Notes under the pieces: model-generated | What the model saw: only the letters and a program-made list of their open reading frames with translations | Told to the model about the DNA's origin: nothing | The model's database searches: none | Shown here: positions 1 through 7,110 of the stretch, in pieces | Numbering within the stretch: the first letter of the stretch is position 1 | How the letters are laid out: the number at the start of each line of letters is the position of its first letter | Origin: Nitrospinota bacterium | Lineage (GTDB): Bacteria; Tectomicrobia; Entotheonellia; J063 | DNA length: 13,984 bases | Direction: 5' to 3' | Assembly: GCA_003696125.1 (NCBI GenBank) | Contig: RFHZ01000257.1 | Location: 1 to 13,984 of the forward strand | Translations under genes and position numbers: made by a program

Positions 1-36
1 CGCCGGAGGTCGCGAGTTCGAGTCTCGTCGGCCCCG
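1..36 (+). tRNA. tRNA-Asp (GUC), 3' part only
   Basis: This is the 3' end of a tRNA gene cut by the window start. The T-arm is visible as stem GCGAG (12-16), loop TTCGAGT (17-23) and stem CTCGT (24-28). The 3' acceptor strand CGGCCCC is at 29-35 and the discriminator G at 36. The preceding bases give the 3' anticodon stem and an AGGTC variable loop (7-11). A C at position 38 of the loop followed by GCCGG, with a G discriminator, fits bacterial tRNA-Asp, and the T-arm closely resembles E. coli tRNA-Asp. The anticodon itself lies outside the window, so the identity rests on resemblance. No CCA follows the discriminator, so the end must be added after transcription. Confidence 0.85.
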
Positions 37-41
37 TGTCT

Positions 42-77
42 AGCCCTTTGGCAGTGATGCTGAAGGGCTTTTTCTTT
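42..77 (+). terminator. Rho-independent terminator of the tRNA transcript
   Basis: A hairpin with outer arms AGCCCTT (42-48) and AAGGGCT (63-69), and an inner GCA/TGC pairing (51-53 with 58-60), is followed by TTTTTCTTT. It sits six bases after the tRNA discriminator and should end the tRNA transcript. Any expression of the next gene would need read-through or a start between 70 and 110. Confidence 0.85.
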
Positions 78-115
78 CTGGGAATACCTGGACCTATCGA
101 CAGGGGGAAGTTCAC

Positions 116-778
116 TTGCATCCTATCTTTTCACGTCCCTTTGGCATCTTTGATCTGGACCACACCATCTTCAACCAGCGTATCCTCCTGAAGCGTAACT
201 TCGGCCGCTTCTTCCAACGCACCTACGGCATCCCTCCTCAGGTCAGCATGCGCCTGTTCGACACAGCGGGTCATCTCCCCCTGGAAGAGCGGTTTCGCCT
301 GGTGTTGCAACAACACCGGCACTCCACCTCCTCTCTCTCCCAGGATCTTGCTCGCTTCTGGGAACTGGTGGCAGCGGATCGGCCGGTGGTATATGAAGCG
401 GCACGGGAGGTGCTACAGCTCTGCCGAAACAGAGGGATCGTCCTCTTTGGTACCACTGACCTGTCGGAAGAGGTGATGCAACAGAAGCTGGTCACTACCC
501 GTTTAGATTCGCTCTTCTCCCGGGTATGCGGTCAAGAGACCGGTCCCAAAGGGCTTCCCCATCTCACCGTTTTCGCCCAGACCGTCTCCCTCCCCCTCTC
601 CTCGTTTATCGCACAGGCATTCTATGTGGTGGGAAATCTGAAAGACCTGGCCATCGCTCGTGCCCAGGGCATCTATAGTGTCGGTATTGCCCATACGGTC
701 TCTCCAGATGACCTGCGGCAGCATGGCGCCGATCAGGTACATTCCTTTATCGGGATTTTACTGCAGGACCAGACCTGA
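116..778 (+). CDS. HAD-superfamily hydrolase (putative phosphatase)
   Basis: A 220-residue protein of the haloacid dehalogenase superfamily, cytoplasmic, most likely a small-molecule phosphatase related to phosphoglycolate phosphatase-like enzymes. Motif I is FDLDHT with nucleophile D13 and acid D15. A helical cap region follows. Motif II is FGTT (T113 or T114), motif III is K145, and motif IV is VVGNLKD with D177. Motif IV has N174 where many relatives carry a first aspartate, a common variation. The start is TTG at 116, chosen because GGGGGAAG (103-110) lies five bases upstream and motif I then falls at residue 13, as is usual. It follows tRNA-Asp and its terminator with no good promoter visible. 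Its TGA abuts the TAA of the convergent endonuclease-helicase gene. The substrate cannot be predicted. Confidence 0.85.
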   Translation: MHPIFSRPFGIFDLDHTIFNQRILLKRNFGRFFQRTYGIPPQVSMRLFDTAGHLPLEERFRLVLQQHRHSTSSLSQDLARFWELVAADRPVVYEAAREVLQLCRNRGIVLFGTTDLSEEVMQQKLVTTRLDSLFSRVCGQETGPKGLPHLTVFAQTVSLPLSSFIAQAFYVVGNLKDLAIARAQGIYSVGIAHTVSPDDLRQHGADQVHSFIGILLQDQT

Positions 779-3700
779 TTAGGAGAAGAGGGAGAGTTGC
801 GTAGGAGCAGGAGGACCGCTCTCCCGCTGCAGCACCGTTTTGCGCAGGAGATGAGAAGGAATTTCTGCCACAAAGCGGGAGGGGGGACGACGGGTGGTCA
901 CACCAAACAGGGTTCGGGTGGCAGATGAGGTGAGGATCAACCTATCCTGTGCCCGGGTAATCCCGACATAAAAGAGCCGCCTCTCTTCGGCCAGATCACT
1001 CGACAATCCCTGCAGACGGCAAGGAAAGATCCCCTCTTCCAGTCCGGTGATAAACACCACCGGGAATTCGAGTCCCTTGGCGGCGTGGAGAGTCATCAAG
1101 GCTACCGCTTCTATCCGCTCATCGTAAACGGTACCGCTCGCCTGCTGTTCGAGATAGGTGGCAAACGCAACGAGGTCCTTCCCGAAAGCGCTGGCCAGCC
1201 GGAGCAATCGTTGTGCCCCTGCCTGCTCGGTATCGATCCCCAGATAGGCCATGGCAGGAGCTAAGGCTACTTCTATCCCCTGAACGGCGCTCTTCTCCTG
1301 AAAACACCGGAGATGGTCCTGCAGTTCCCTGAGCTTCTCCCGCGTCCTGGAGGGAAGCTCGATCTGGGCCGCAGCATGAAAGAAGTCGGAATAGCGAAGA
1401 GGGAGTTCCCGTTCCATCTTGCGCAGGGTAACGGGACCGATTCCCTGGAGTCTTCCCAGCAAGAAGAGATGTTCTGGGGCTGCAGGATCTACCGCTGCCC
1501 GGATCCAGTGGTACGCACTCCTGATAGCCGGGGTGAGAAAAAAGGGGGTAACCCCTACCACCTGAAAGGGGATGCCATGTCTTTCCAGGGTCTCACCCAA
1601 CACCTGGGCCTGTAAGGAGAGACGGTAGAGGATGGCCATATCCTTAAAGCTCCTCTCCCTGGGTTCCTCCTCACCACCACGGCCACTATCAATCGAAAAG
1701 TGGCTGATTCCCCCTACCAGTTCCTCGATGCGGCGAACAATCAGCTCTGCTTCTGCCTGGGGGGTAGGAGTCAGATAGTGCTCGATCAGAGAGGATCGGT
1801 TTCGTTGCGGCACCAGGATGGACTCTCCTTGTTGAGAGTTATGGCTGATAACGGCTGTTGCTGCGTCTAAAATAGTCGGGGAAGACCGGTAATTACGAGT
1901 CAGGGTCAGGGTCTGTGCTCCACACTCCTCGGCAAAGCGATAGAAGAACCGAAGATCTGCTCCGCGAAAGCCGTAAATCGCCTGATTGGGATCCCCAATG
2001 GCAAACACACCGGCCTTTTCTGCCAGAGTCTTCACCAAGCGGTATTGAGCGGCGTTGAGATCCTGGAATTCATCGACAAACACGTAGTCTATGGCCTGGC
2101 ATACCTCCTGTCGAAAGGCCGGCTCTGTGGAGAGGCGATGGCTGAAAAAGGGGAGGACAGCTTCCAGATCGATTCCGTGCTCTTCTTCCAGGGCGGCGAG
2201 GTAGCGTTGAACAGCCGGGGAGGGCACACGCCGCTCCCCTTCTTCCCCTGTAGAAAGCAGGTGAAAATAGGCAGAAATCTCCTCACTGAGGGCACGGAGG
2301 GCACTCTGGTCGAGTTCCGGGAAACGGCTCTTCAATACCAGCAGCCGGCCCTCTTCCCCCACCACGACCAGGTCAGGCTGTTCTTTGCGTAGCCAGTGCA
2401 GGCAAAAATGGTGGAACGTTCCGACCAACACCTCTTGAGCCAGAGGACCGAGTGCCTGCCTCAGTCGCTCTCGCACCTCTTCGGCCGCTCGATTGGTAAA
2501 GGTGATGGCCACCACACGGGCAGGAGAAACCTGGCCGGTAGCAAGGAGATGGACCAGCCTGGCAATCAGGGTAAACGTCTTCCCGGTTCCGGGTCCAGCA
2601 GAAACGAGGAGATGGCGGGCAGTGCTGGCGACTGCTTCTGCCTGTTCAGGATTCAGACGGCCTTGGGGTACCGCTTCCCCAGAAGGTAAAGGAGCAGGTT
2701 TAGCAGGAGGGAGGAGGGAGGAGGCAGCAGATTGAACCGTCTCTGCTTCCGTCTTGCCCTGTGGGAAGAGGCTGATCTGTCCCAGGAGGGTATCCAGCTC
2801 TCCTGGGGCGAAGACGGTGATCTTTCCGAAGGTCCCGTCATACCCAGGGACTCGATGCACCGTTCCGGCTCGAATGCGTCGGATCGCCTCTCCCAGCAGA
2901 GGAGAATATCGCTGCGAGAGGTCTTCCAGGGGGGTTTGCAGCAGCACATTGTACTCGGAACCAAAGAGGTTGATCACCCGGGTATATTCGCTTAAAACCC
3001 GTTTACTCTCCGGACCGGTACGCATGATCTCTCCCAGCACTTCGGGAAGGGGGATGAGAGAGTGGAAGCCGGGGTCTCCCTCTGGATAGTAAGGAGTTTC
3101 TCGGTCGGCCAACTCCCGCACCCGGTGCATCACGCCGATGGTGAGGGGTCGTTGACAGACCGGACAGAGGCCGTTATACTGGCGTGTCTCTTCTGGCGCG
3201 AGGCACACCTGGCACTTGCGGTGGCCATCCAGGTGGTACTTCCCCTCTTCCGGGAAGAACTCGATGGTCCCCAGAAAACCTTTAGACGGCTCTCTTAGTG
3301 CCTCGCGCAGGGAGAAAAAGTCGAAGCCGGTGGCAAAGCGATTCGCTTCCCGTCCCAGTTTGGCCGGTGAGTGGGCATCAGAATTGGAGATCAGGGTAAA
3401 CCGGTCCAAAGCAGAGACCAGACGATTCATGTCCGGATCTGAAGAGAGGCCGGTCTCCAGGGCAAAGATATGCCCGGTGAGATCGGCAAAGCACTCCTCA
3501 AGTGAGTCGAAGCCGGATTTTGATCCCAAGACCGAAAACCAGGGGGTCCAGACATGGGCAGGTACCAGGAATCCCTCTGGTGTGGTTTCCAGGAGGATTT
3601 CCAGCAGGTCACGAGAATCGAGCCCCAGAATAGGACGACCATCTGATTCGATGTTCCCGATGCTGGCCAGCCGGGCATTGAGTCGTTCAACCGATGCCAA

Positions 3701-4042
3701 ATCCGGGACGAACAAGACATGGTGCACCTTGCGGACCTTCTGGTCTTTCTTATAGATGGTGCTGATCTCCACGGTAAGGACGAAGCGGACCGGTATCGCT
3801 TCGGGAGAGGTGTCGGGGAGTCCAGGCGGGACGTTTTCGTTCTTAAGCCGGAAAAAACCGGGCTCTGCCGGCTGCAGGTGTTCCTTGAGATGGGCTAACC
3901 ACTGGGGATGAGTGAAGTCACCGGTTCCTACCACGTGGATACCCTTCATCCGGGCCCAGGCAAACAGGCCGGCCAGGTCCCCCTTCTTGCTGGTGGCCCG
4001 GGAAAAAGGAGAATGGAGATGGAGATCGGCGATATACTGCAT
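779..4042 (-). CDS. Fusion of endonuclease Q-like PHP nuclease and UvrD/Rep-family helicase
   Basis: 1087 residues in two parts. Residues 1-425 match the EndoQ-type PHP family, which nicks DNA 5' of deaminated bases. Visible metal-binding motifs are DLHLHS (H8, H10), GDFTH (D42, H45), VEIS (E92), PAHVW (H163) and NSDAHSP (D222, H224). A four-cysteine zinc site follows (C277, C280, C293, C296). Residues 427-461 are a Pro/Ala-rich linker. Residues 462-1070 are a complete SF1A helicase: Q motif NPEQ (464), Walker A GPGTGKT (483-489), ITFTNRA (513), DEFQD (657-661), GDPNQAIYGFRG (683), NYRS (717), TLHAAKGLEF (984) and VGITRAQDR (1026). QISLF (422-426) and QLSLF (1082-1086) look like sliding-clamp-binding motifs. 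It starts six bases after the guaA stop with GGGAG inside the end of guaA, so it is probably cotranscribed. No key residue appears lost. Enzyme activity is inferred. Confidence 0.92.
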   Translation of the reverse strand: MQYIADLHLHSPFSRATSKKGDLAGLFAWARMKGIHVVGTGDFTHPQWLAHLKEHLQPAEPGFFRLKNENVPPGLPDTSPEAIPVRFVLTVEISTIYKKDQKVRKVHHVLFVPDLASVERLNARLASIGNIESDGRPILGLDSRDLLEILLETTPEGFLVPAHVWTPWFSVLGSKSGFDSLEECFADLTGHIFALETGLSSDPDMNRLVSALDRFTLISNSDAHSPAKLGREANRFATGFDFFSLREALREPSKGFLGTIEFFPEEGKYHLDGHRKCQVCLAPEETRQYNGLCPVCQRPLTIGVMHRVRELADRETPYYPEGDPGFHSLIPLPEVLGEIMRTGPESKRVLSEYTRVINLFGSEYNVLLQTPLEDLSQRYSPLLGEAIRRIRAGTVHRVPGYDGTFGKITVFAPGELDTLLGQISLFPQGKTEAETVQSAASSLLPPAKPAPLPSGEAVPQGRLNPEQAEAVASTARHLLVSAGPGTGKTFTLIARLVHLLATGQVSPARVVAITFTNRAAEEVRERLRQALGPLAQEVLVGTFHHFCLHWLRKEQPDLVVVGEEGRLLVLKSRFPELDQSALRALSEEISAYFHLLSTGEEGERRVPSPAVQRYLAALEEEHGIDLEAVLPFFSHRLSTEPAFRQEVCQAIDYVFVDEFQDLNAAQYRLVKTLAEKAGVFAIGDPNQAIYGFRGADLRFFYRFAEECGAQTLTLTRNYRSSPTILDAATAVISHNSQQGESILVPQRNRSSLIEHYLTPTPQAEAELIVRRIEELVGGISHFSIDSGRGGEEEPRERSFKDMAILYRLSLQAQVLGETLERHGIPFQVVGVTPFFLTPAIRSAYHWIRAAVDPAAPEHLFLLGRLQGIGPVTLRKMERELPLRYSDFFHAAAQIELPSRTREKLRELQDHLRCFQEKSAVQGIEVALAPAMAYLGIDTEQAGAQRLLRLASAFGKDLVAFATYLEQQASGTVYDERIEAVALMTLHAAKGLEFPVVFITGLEEGIFPCRLQGLSSDLAEERRLFYVGITRAQDRLILTSSATRTLFGVTTRRPPSRFVAEIPSHLLRKTVLQRESGPPAPTQLSLFS

Positions 4043-4048
4043 AAGCGT

Positions 4049-5845
4049 CTACTCCCACTCAATCGTTGCCGGAGGTTTGTTGGTGACATCATAGAAGACC
4101 GCATCGATGCCGGGCAGGGTCAGCAACCGGTGAGCAAGCTGGATGACAAGAGGTCCGGGCAACTTCGCATATTCGGCAGTCATCCCGTCCAGAGAGCTTA
4201 CCGGCCGCAGGGCGATCGATTCACCGACTTCTATGCGTAGAGGAAGCAAGACAACCGGACATTGCCAGATACGCGACTGCCAGTCGTGCTCCTGGAGAAA
4301 CTCGTTCACCATCCTGTCTGCCTGCCGGAGAAGATCGAGCCGTGCCCGGGTGACTTCGGCCCTGATAACTCGCATATCCCTGAGCCGTTTCCCCTGTCGT
4401 GCCTGCACCAGGTACGCCACCCGGTTTACCGTCGGAATCGTGTTGGTGATGTCTGTAGAAACATCCTCGAGTTTTTCCAGAGAGCCCTGCCCGCTGATCA
4501 GCACCAGGTCGGTATAGCTGCGATAATCTCCCTGCACTCCAACGGTCTTGAGGGGGGCGAGAGCCCCCTCCATCCCGTAAGTCTGACAGAGGGAGGAGAG
4601 GTCGGCAGGAAAACGCAAAGGGGCCTCCTCCCGGGAACAGAGACAGCGGATGGCCAGTCCTGGCCCGGGGAAGGGATGTCTCCAGACGATGGCCGGGGGG
4701 AGTCCGAGCTGGAGTCCGATCTCCCGCACCTCATCCTTATAGAACTCGACCAGGGGCTCGAGGATCTTCCCCTGCTGCATGAGTTCCTGGACTATATCCA
4801 CCCGGTTATGATGCGTCTTGATGACGGCGGCATGGGCACTGCCTCCCGATTCTATGGTATCCGGATAGATCGTCCCCTGGCCCACCAGCCACTCTTCTCC
4901 CGGCTGGTAGATCTGCTGAAGACTCCTCTCCTGAACCTCCAGGAACTTGCGGCCGATCCGCACCCGTTTCTCCTCAGGTTCATATACCCCGTGCAGGGCC
5001 GCGATAAATTCGGCACTGGCATCGAGGATATGGACACTGTCGAGGATACCGAGTCGCCGGAAGGTCTCCTGCAACATCTCTGTTTCCCCTTGCCGCATAA
5101 ACCCGGTATCCACGTACAGCCCGACCACCCGATCCCCTCCCAGAGCCTTTACGCAGAGGGTAAAGGCGACCGTAGAATCGACCCCGCCACTGATCAGGAA
5201 GAAGACCTTCTTCCTTTCCCCCTTCTCCCGGATGGTGGCCAGGAGACGAGGAATGGTCTGCTTCGGGTCCCAGTCGGACTGACACCGGCAGATGGTGAAG
5301 ACGAAGTTTCTGAGGATCTGCTGGCCGGAGACGGTATGGACAACCTCAGGGTGGAATTGGAGGCCATAGATCCGGGCCTGGGGGTTTGCCATGGCTGCCA
5401 CTGGACAGTCGGGAGTAGACGCCAGCACCTTAAAGGCAGGGGGAGGGGTCTCGACCACATCAGAATGGCTCATCCACACCGTTTCACAGGCATCTAATCC
5501 CTCCAAAATCGTTTCCCGCTGCTGAACGGCGAGATGCGCCAGCCCATACTCCTTGACCTCTCCAGGAGTCACCTTCCCCCCGAGCACCTGGGCGAGCAAC
5601 TGGTGTCCATAGCAGATACCCAGGATCGGGACTCCCAGGGAGAAGAGCCGCCTATCCATGGTGGGACTCGCCGGGGCATACACGCTATGGGGGCCCCCTG
5701 AAATAATAATCCCTCGCACTCCGGCCAGCGCTTCCCAGGGGGTATCGATCTCCTTGATCTCTGTATAGACCCCCATGTCCCGGATGCGCCGGGCGATCAG
5801 GTGACAGTACTGACCACCCGCATTTAAGACGACGATTTGACTCAT
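4049..5845 (-). CDS. guaA: GMP synthase (glutamine-hydrolysing), long form
   Basis: Converts XMP to GMP using glutamine and ATP, the last step of de novo GMP synthesis, in the cytoplasm. The glutaminase domain (about 1-190) has GICYGHQ with nucleophile C78 and FHPE with H165 and E167. The ATP pyrophosphatase domain has the P-loop SGGVDS (219-224) and HPFPGPGLAIR (390-400). The C-terminus ends with the family signature KPPATIEWE. The protein has 598 residues against about 510-525 for the usual bacterial form. The extra length lies after residue 400, where a first subdomain with LKTVGVQGDYRSY (432-444) and NRVAYLV precedes a second (about 500-598). This resembles the two-subdomain dimerisation region of animal GMP synthase. 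ATG is preceded by AGAGGG. It heads an operon with the downstream endonuclease-helicase. Confidence 0.96.
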   Translation of the reverse strand: MSQIVVLNAGGQYCHLIARRIRDMGVYTEIKEIDTPWEALAGVRGIIISGGPHSVYAPASPTMDRRLFSLGVPILGICYGHQLLAQVLGGKVTPGEVKEYGLAHLAVQQRETILEGLDACETVWMSHSDVVETPPPAFKVLASTPDCPVAAMANPQARIYGLQFHPEVVHTVSGQQILRNFVFTICRCQSDWDPKQTIPRLLATIREKGERKKVFFLISGGVDSTVAFTLCVKALGGDRVVGLYVDTGFMRQGETEMLQETFRRLGILDSVHILDASAEFIAALHGVYEPEEKRVRIGRKFLEVQERSLQQIYQPGEEWLVGQGTIYPDTIESGGSAHAAVIKTHHNRVDIVQELMQQGKILEPLVEFYKDEVREIGLQLGLPPAIVWRHPFPGPGLAIRCLCSREEAPLRFPADLSSLCQTYGMEGALAPLKTVGVQGDYRSYTDLVLISGQGSLEKLEDVSTDITNTIPTVNRVAYLVQARQGKRLRDMRVIRAEVTRARLDLLRQADRMVNEFLQEHDWQSRIWQCPVVLLPLRIEVGESIALRPVSSLDGMTAEYAKLPGPLVIQLAHRLLTLPGIDAVFYDVTNKPPATIEWE

Positions 5846-5909
5846 GATCCCTCTACCTCTTCTTACCTCGTTGTATCCCGATGATCGAGATCGGCTTTTG
5901 TTTTCTCTT

Positions 5910-5938
5910 ACTATACGTCATACCAGGGCTGTACTCAA
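5910..5938 (-). promoter_or_regulatory. Sigma-70-type promoter for guaA and the nuclease-helicase gene
   Basis: Read on the minus strand, TTGAGT (5938-5933) and TATAGT (5915-5910) are separated by exactly 17 bases. That is four of six and five of six matches to the consensus hexamers. Transcription would start near 5903, giving a leader of about 58 bases before the guaA ATG. I see no guanine riboswitch core in that short leader. Confidence 0.7.
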
Positions 5939-5977
5939 CCCCATCCAGGCGCTTCTGGGAGAAAGTATCTCTGCCTA

Positions 5978-6076
5978 GGGAATTTTTCCCCCTATAACAG
6001 GGCATTTTCCCCTCCCCCTCTCCGGTATCAGCCGGATAGGCCTCTCCCCTTTTCCACCGTATACTGATAGTGGAAA
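5978..6076 (+). promoter_or_regulatory. Inverted repeats and weak promoter elements upstream of the small membrane protein gene
   Basis: The 282-base divergent region between guaA and the small membrane protein gene holds several symmetric elements. These are GGGAA/TTCCC (5978-5990), TCCGG/CCGGA around TATCAG (6021-6036), and perfect seven-base arms TTTCCAC (6051-6057) and GTGGAAA (6070-6076). Candidate -10 boxes are TATAAC (5993-5998) and TATACT (6060-6065). The second lies inside the TTTCCAC/GTGGAAA repeat, as a repressor operator would. Neither has a convincing -35 box, so an activator may be needed. This is pattern reading only. Confidence 0.35.
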
Positions 6077-6127
6077 GAGAGGAGAGCTAGAGGAGAGAGT
6101 CTAACGGAGAGAAAGGAGGAGAAAATC

Positions 6128-6427
6128 ATGACTCGTTATCATGGAGGAGAGAGGGTTAAGGCAGGTTATTACTGGAACATCTCTCGCTGGGAAATCGTCA
6201 CCGTTCCCCCACCAGGAGGAGTACTCCCTGGAGAGCATGCCTCCTATCTTCGGCTTCCCCTTCTTCTGGTGGCACTGTTCGCCCCGCTCATCGGTGGACT
6301 GTATGTGATCTTCCTGCCCTTCATCGGTTTTGCCATGCTCTTGAGCTTTGCCGCTAAAGAGCTCTTCTCCCTTGTCCACAGGCTGGTGAGCCGCCTGCTA
6401 ACCAAACCGGATACGGTGGAAGAGTAA
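6128..6427 (+). CDS. Small membrane protein of unknown function
   Basis: A 99-residue protein that I cannot assign to a characterised family. A polar N-terminus (1-38) contains aromatic-rich YYWNISRWE (14-22) and a Pro/Gly stretch, PPPGGVLPG (27-35). A hydrophobic segment from about 41 to 76, long enough for two close transmembrane helices, contains FAPLIGGLYVIFLPFIGF. A basic helix (81-92) and an acidic end follow. The start is well supported: AAGGAGG (6113-6119) lies eight bases before ATG. It is a single-gene unit between divergent guaA and convergent response-regulator genes, followed by a terminator-like hairpin. The amino acid pattern, the strong ribosome site and the TM segment argue that it is a real gene. 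An inner-membrane accessory role is possible but unsupported. Confidence 0.75.
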   Translation: MTRYHGGERVKAGYYWNISRWEIVTVPPPGGVLPGEHASYLRLPLLLVALFAPLIGGLYVIFLPFIGFAMLLSFAAKELFSLVHRLVSRLLTKPDTVEE

Positions 6428-6431
6428 ACTG

Positions 6432-6465
6432 AAGGGGGAGGAAGATCCCCTTTTGGCTCCTCCCT
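6432..6465 (+). terminator. Terminator-like hairpin between convergent genes
   Basis: Two mutually exclusive hairpins occur. AAGGGG (6432-6437) pairs with CCCCTT (6447-6452), followed by TTTT counting the stem end, which would serve the plus strand. GGGAGGA (6436-6442) pairs with TCCTCCC (6458-6464). The 38-base gap between the membrane protein gene and the response-regulator gene is where termination is expected in both directions. The T tract is short, so strength is uncertain. Confidence 0.5.
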
Positions 6466-7110
6466 CTATGCAATGATACGTCGTTGTATGGCGAACTTAA
6501 CCAGCTCGGCTCTATTATGGATGCCGAGCTTTTCCATCAGATGGGCCCGGTGGCCCATGGCCGTCTTTACACTGATACCCAGGATGGTGGCGATCTCCTT
6601 ATTCGTCTTCCCCTCGGCCACCAGCTTCAACACCTGTTTCTCCCGGTCAGTCAAGGTCTCATAAGGGTCTTCTGGTGGGGAAGGAGCCCTGCCCAGATAC
6701 CCTTCAACGACCGCAGGGGCCACATCGGGATGGAGGAAGGTTCCTCCCTGGGCCACCGCCCTGATGGCGGCAACGAGTTCGGTTCCTGCCGCCCGTTTTA
6801 ATACATACCCAGAGACACCGGCTTTGAGGAAACGGTACAGGTACTCACGGTTGTCGTATTGGGTAAGGATCAGGATTTTGAGTTCGGGAAAGCGCTTCTT
6901 GAGTTCTAATGTGGCTTCCAGTCCTCCGAGACCGGGCATGGCGATGTCCATCAGCACGATGTCTGGCCGACATGTTTGCACCCGTTCGATCGCCTCTCTT
7001 CCGTCCGCCGCCTCTCCCACCACCTCCAGGTCATCATAGGCGGAGAGCAAGGCCTTGATCCCCTCCCGGAAGAGGGCATGATCATCGGCAATAAGCAGCT
7101 TGATCGGCAT
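6466..7110 (-). CDS. NarL/FixJ-family response regulator
   Basis: A 214-residue cytoplasmic transcription regulator. The receiver domain (about 3-120) has acidic D9 and D10, phosphoacceptor D55 in LMDIAMPG, T83 and K105, all the residues needed for phosphorylation. A LuxR-type helix-turn-helix occupies about 150-211 (LTDREKQVLKLVAEGKTNKEIA, then a recognition helix near 180-190). It begins within the stop codon of the upstream kinase gene (TGATG overlap), so the two are translationally coupled and certainly a cognate pair. As the last gene of the cytochrome operon, its target is likely that operon or other respiratory genes. It lacks the AAA+ domain needed to activate sigma-54, so it cannot itself drive the sigma-54-like site at 10902-10918. 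Confidence 0.95.
   Translation of the reverse strand: MPIKLLIADDHALFREGIKALLSAYDDLEVVGEAADGREAIERVQTCRPDIVLMDIAMPGLGGLEATLELKKRFPELKILILTQYDNREYLYRFLKAGVSGYVLKRAAGTELVAAIRAVAQGGTFLHPDVAPAVVEGYLGRAPSPPEDPYETLTDREKQVLKLVAEGKTNKEIATILGISVKTAMGHRAHLMEKLGIHNRAELVKFAIQRRIIA

Noticed and set aside
3216-3755. A 179-codon plus-strand frame opposite the endonuclease Q-like domain
   Set aside because: It is antisense to PHP metal-site motifs, is Arg/Ser-rich and carries no domain signature.
4262-5497. A 411-codon open frame on the plus strand opposite guaA
   Set aside because: It lies wholly antisense to a gene with complete GMP synthase motifs, shows no recognisable domain and has composition typical of the shadow frame of a GC-rich gene.
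5846-5903. Guanine or PRPP/ppGpp riboswitch in the guaA leader
   Set aside because: The leader is only about 58 bases, and I see neither the conserved loop bases of purine riboswitches nor room for a larger aptamer.
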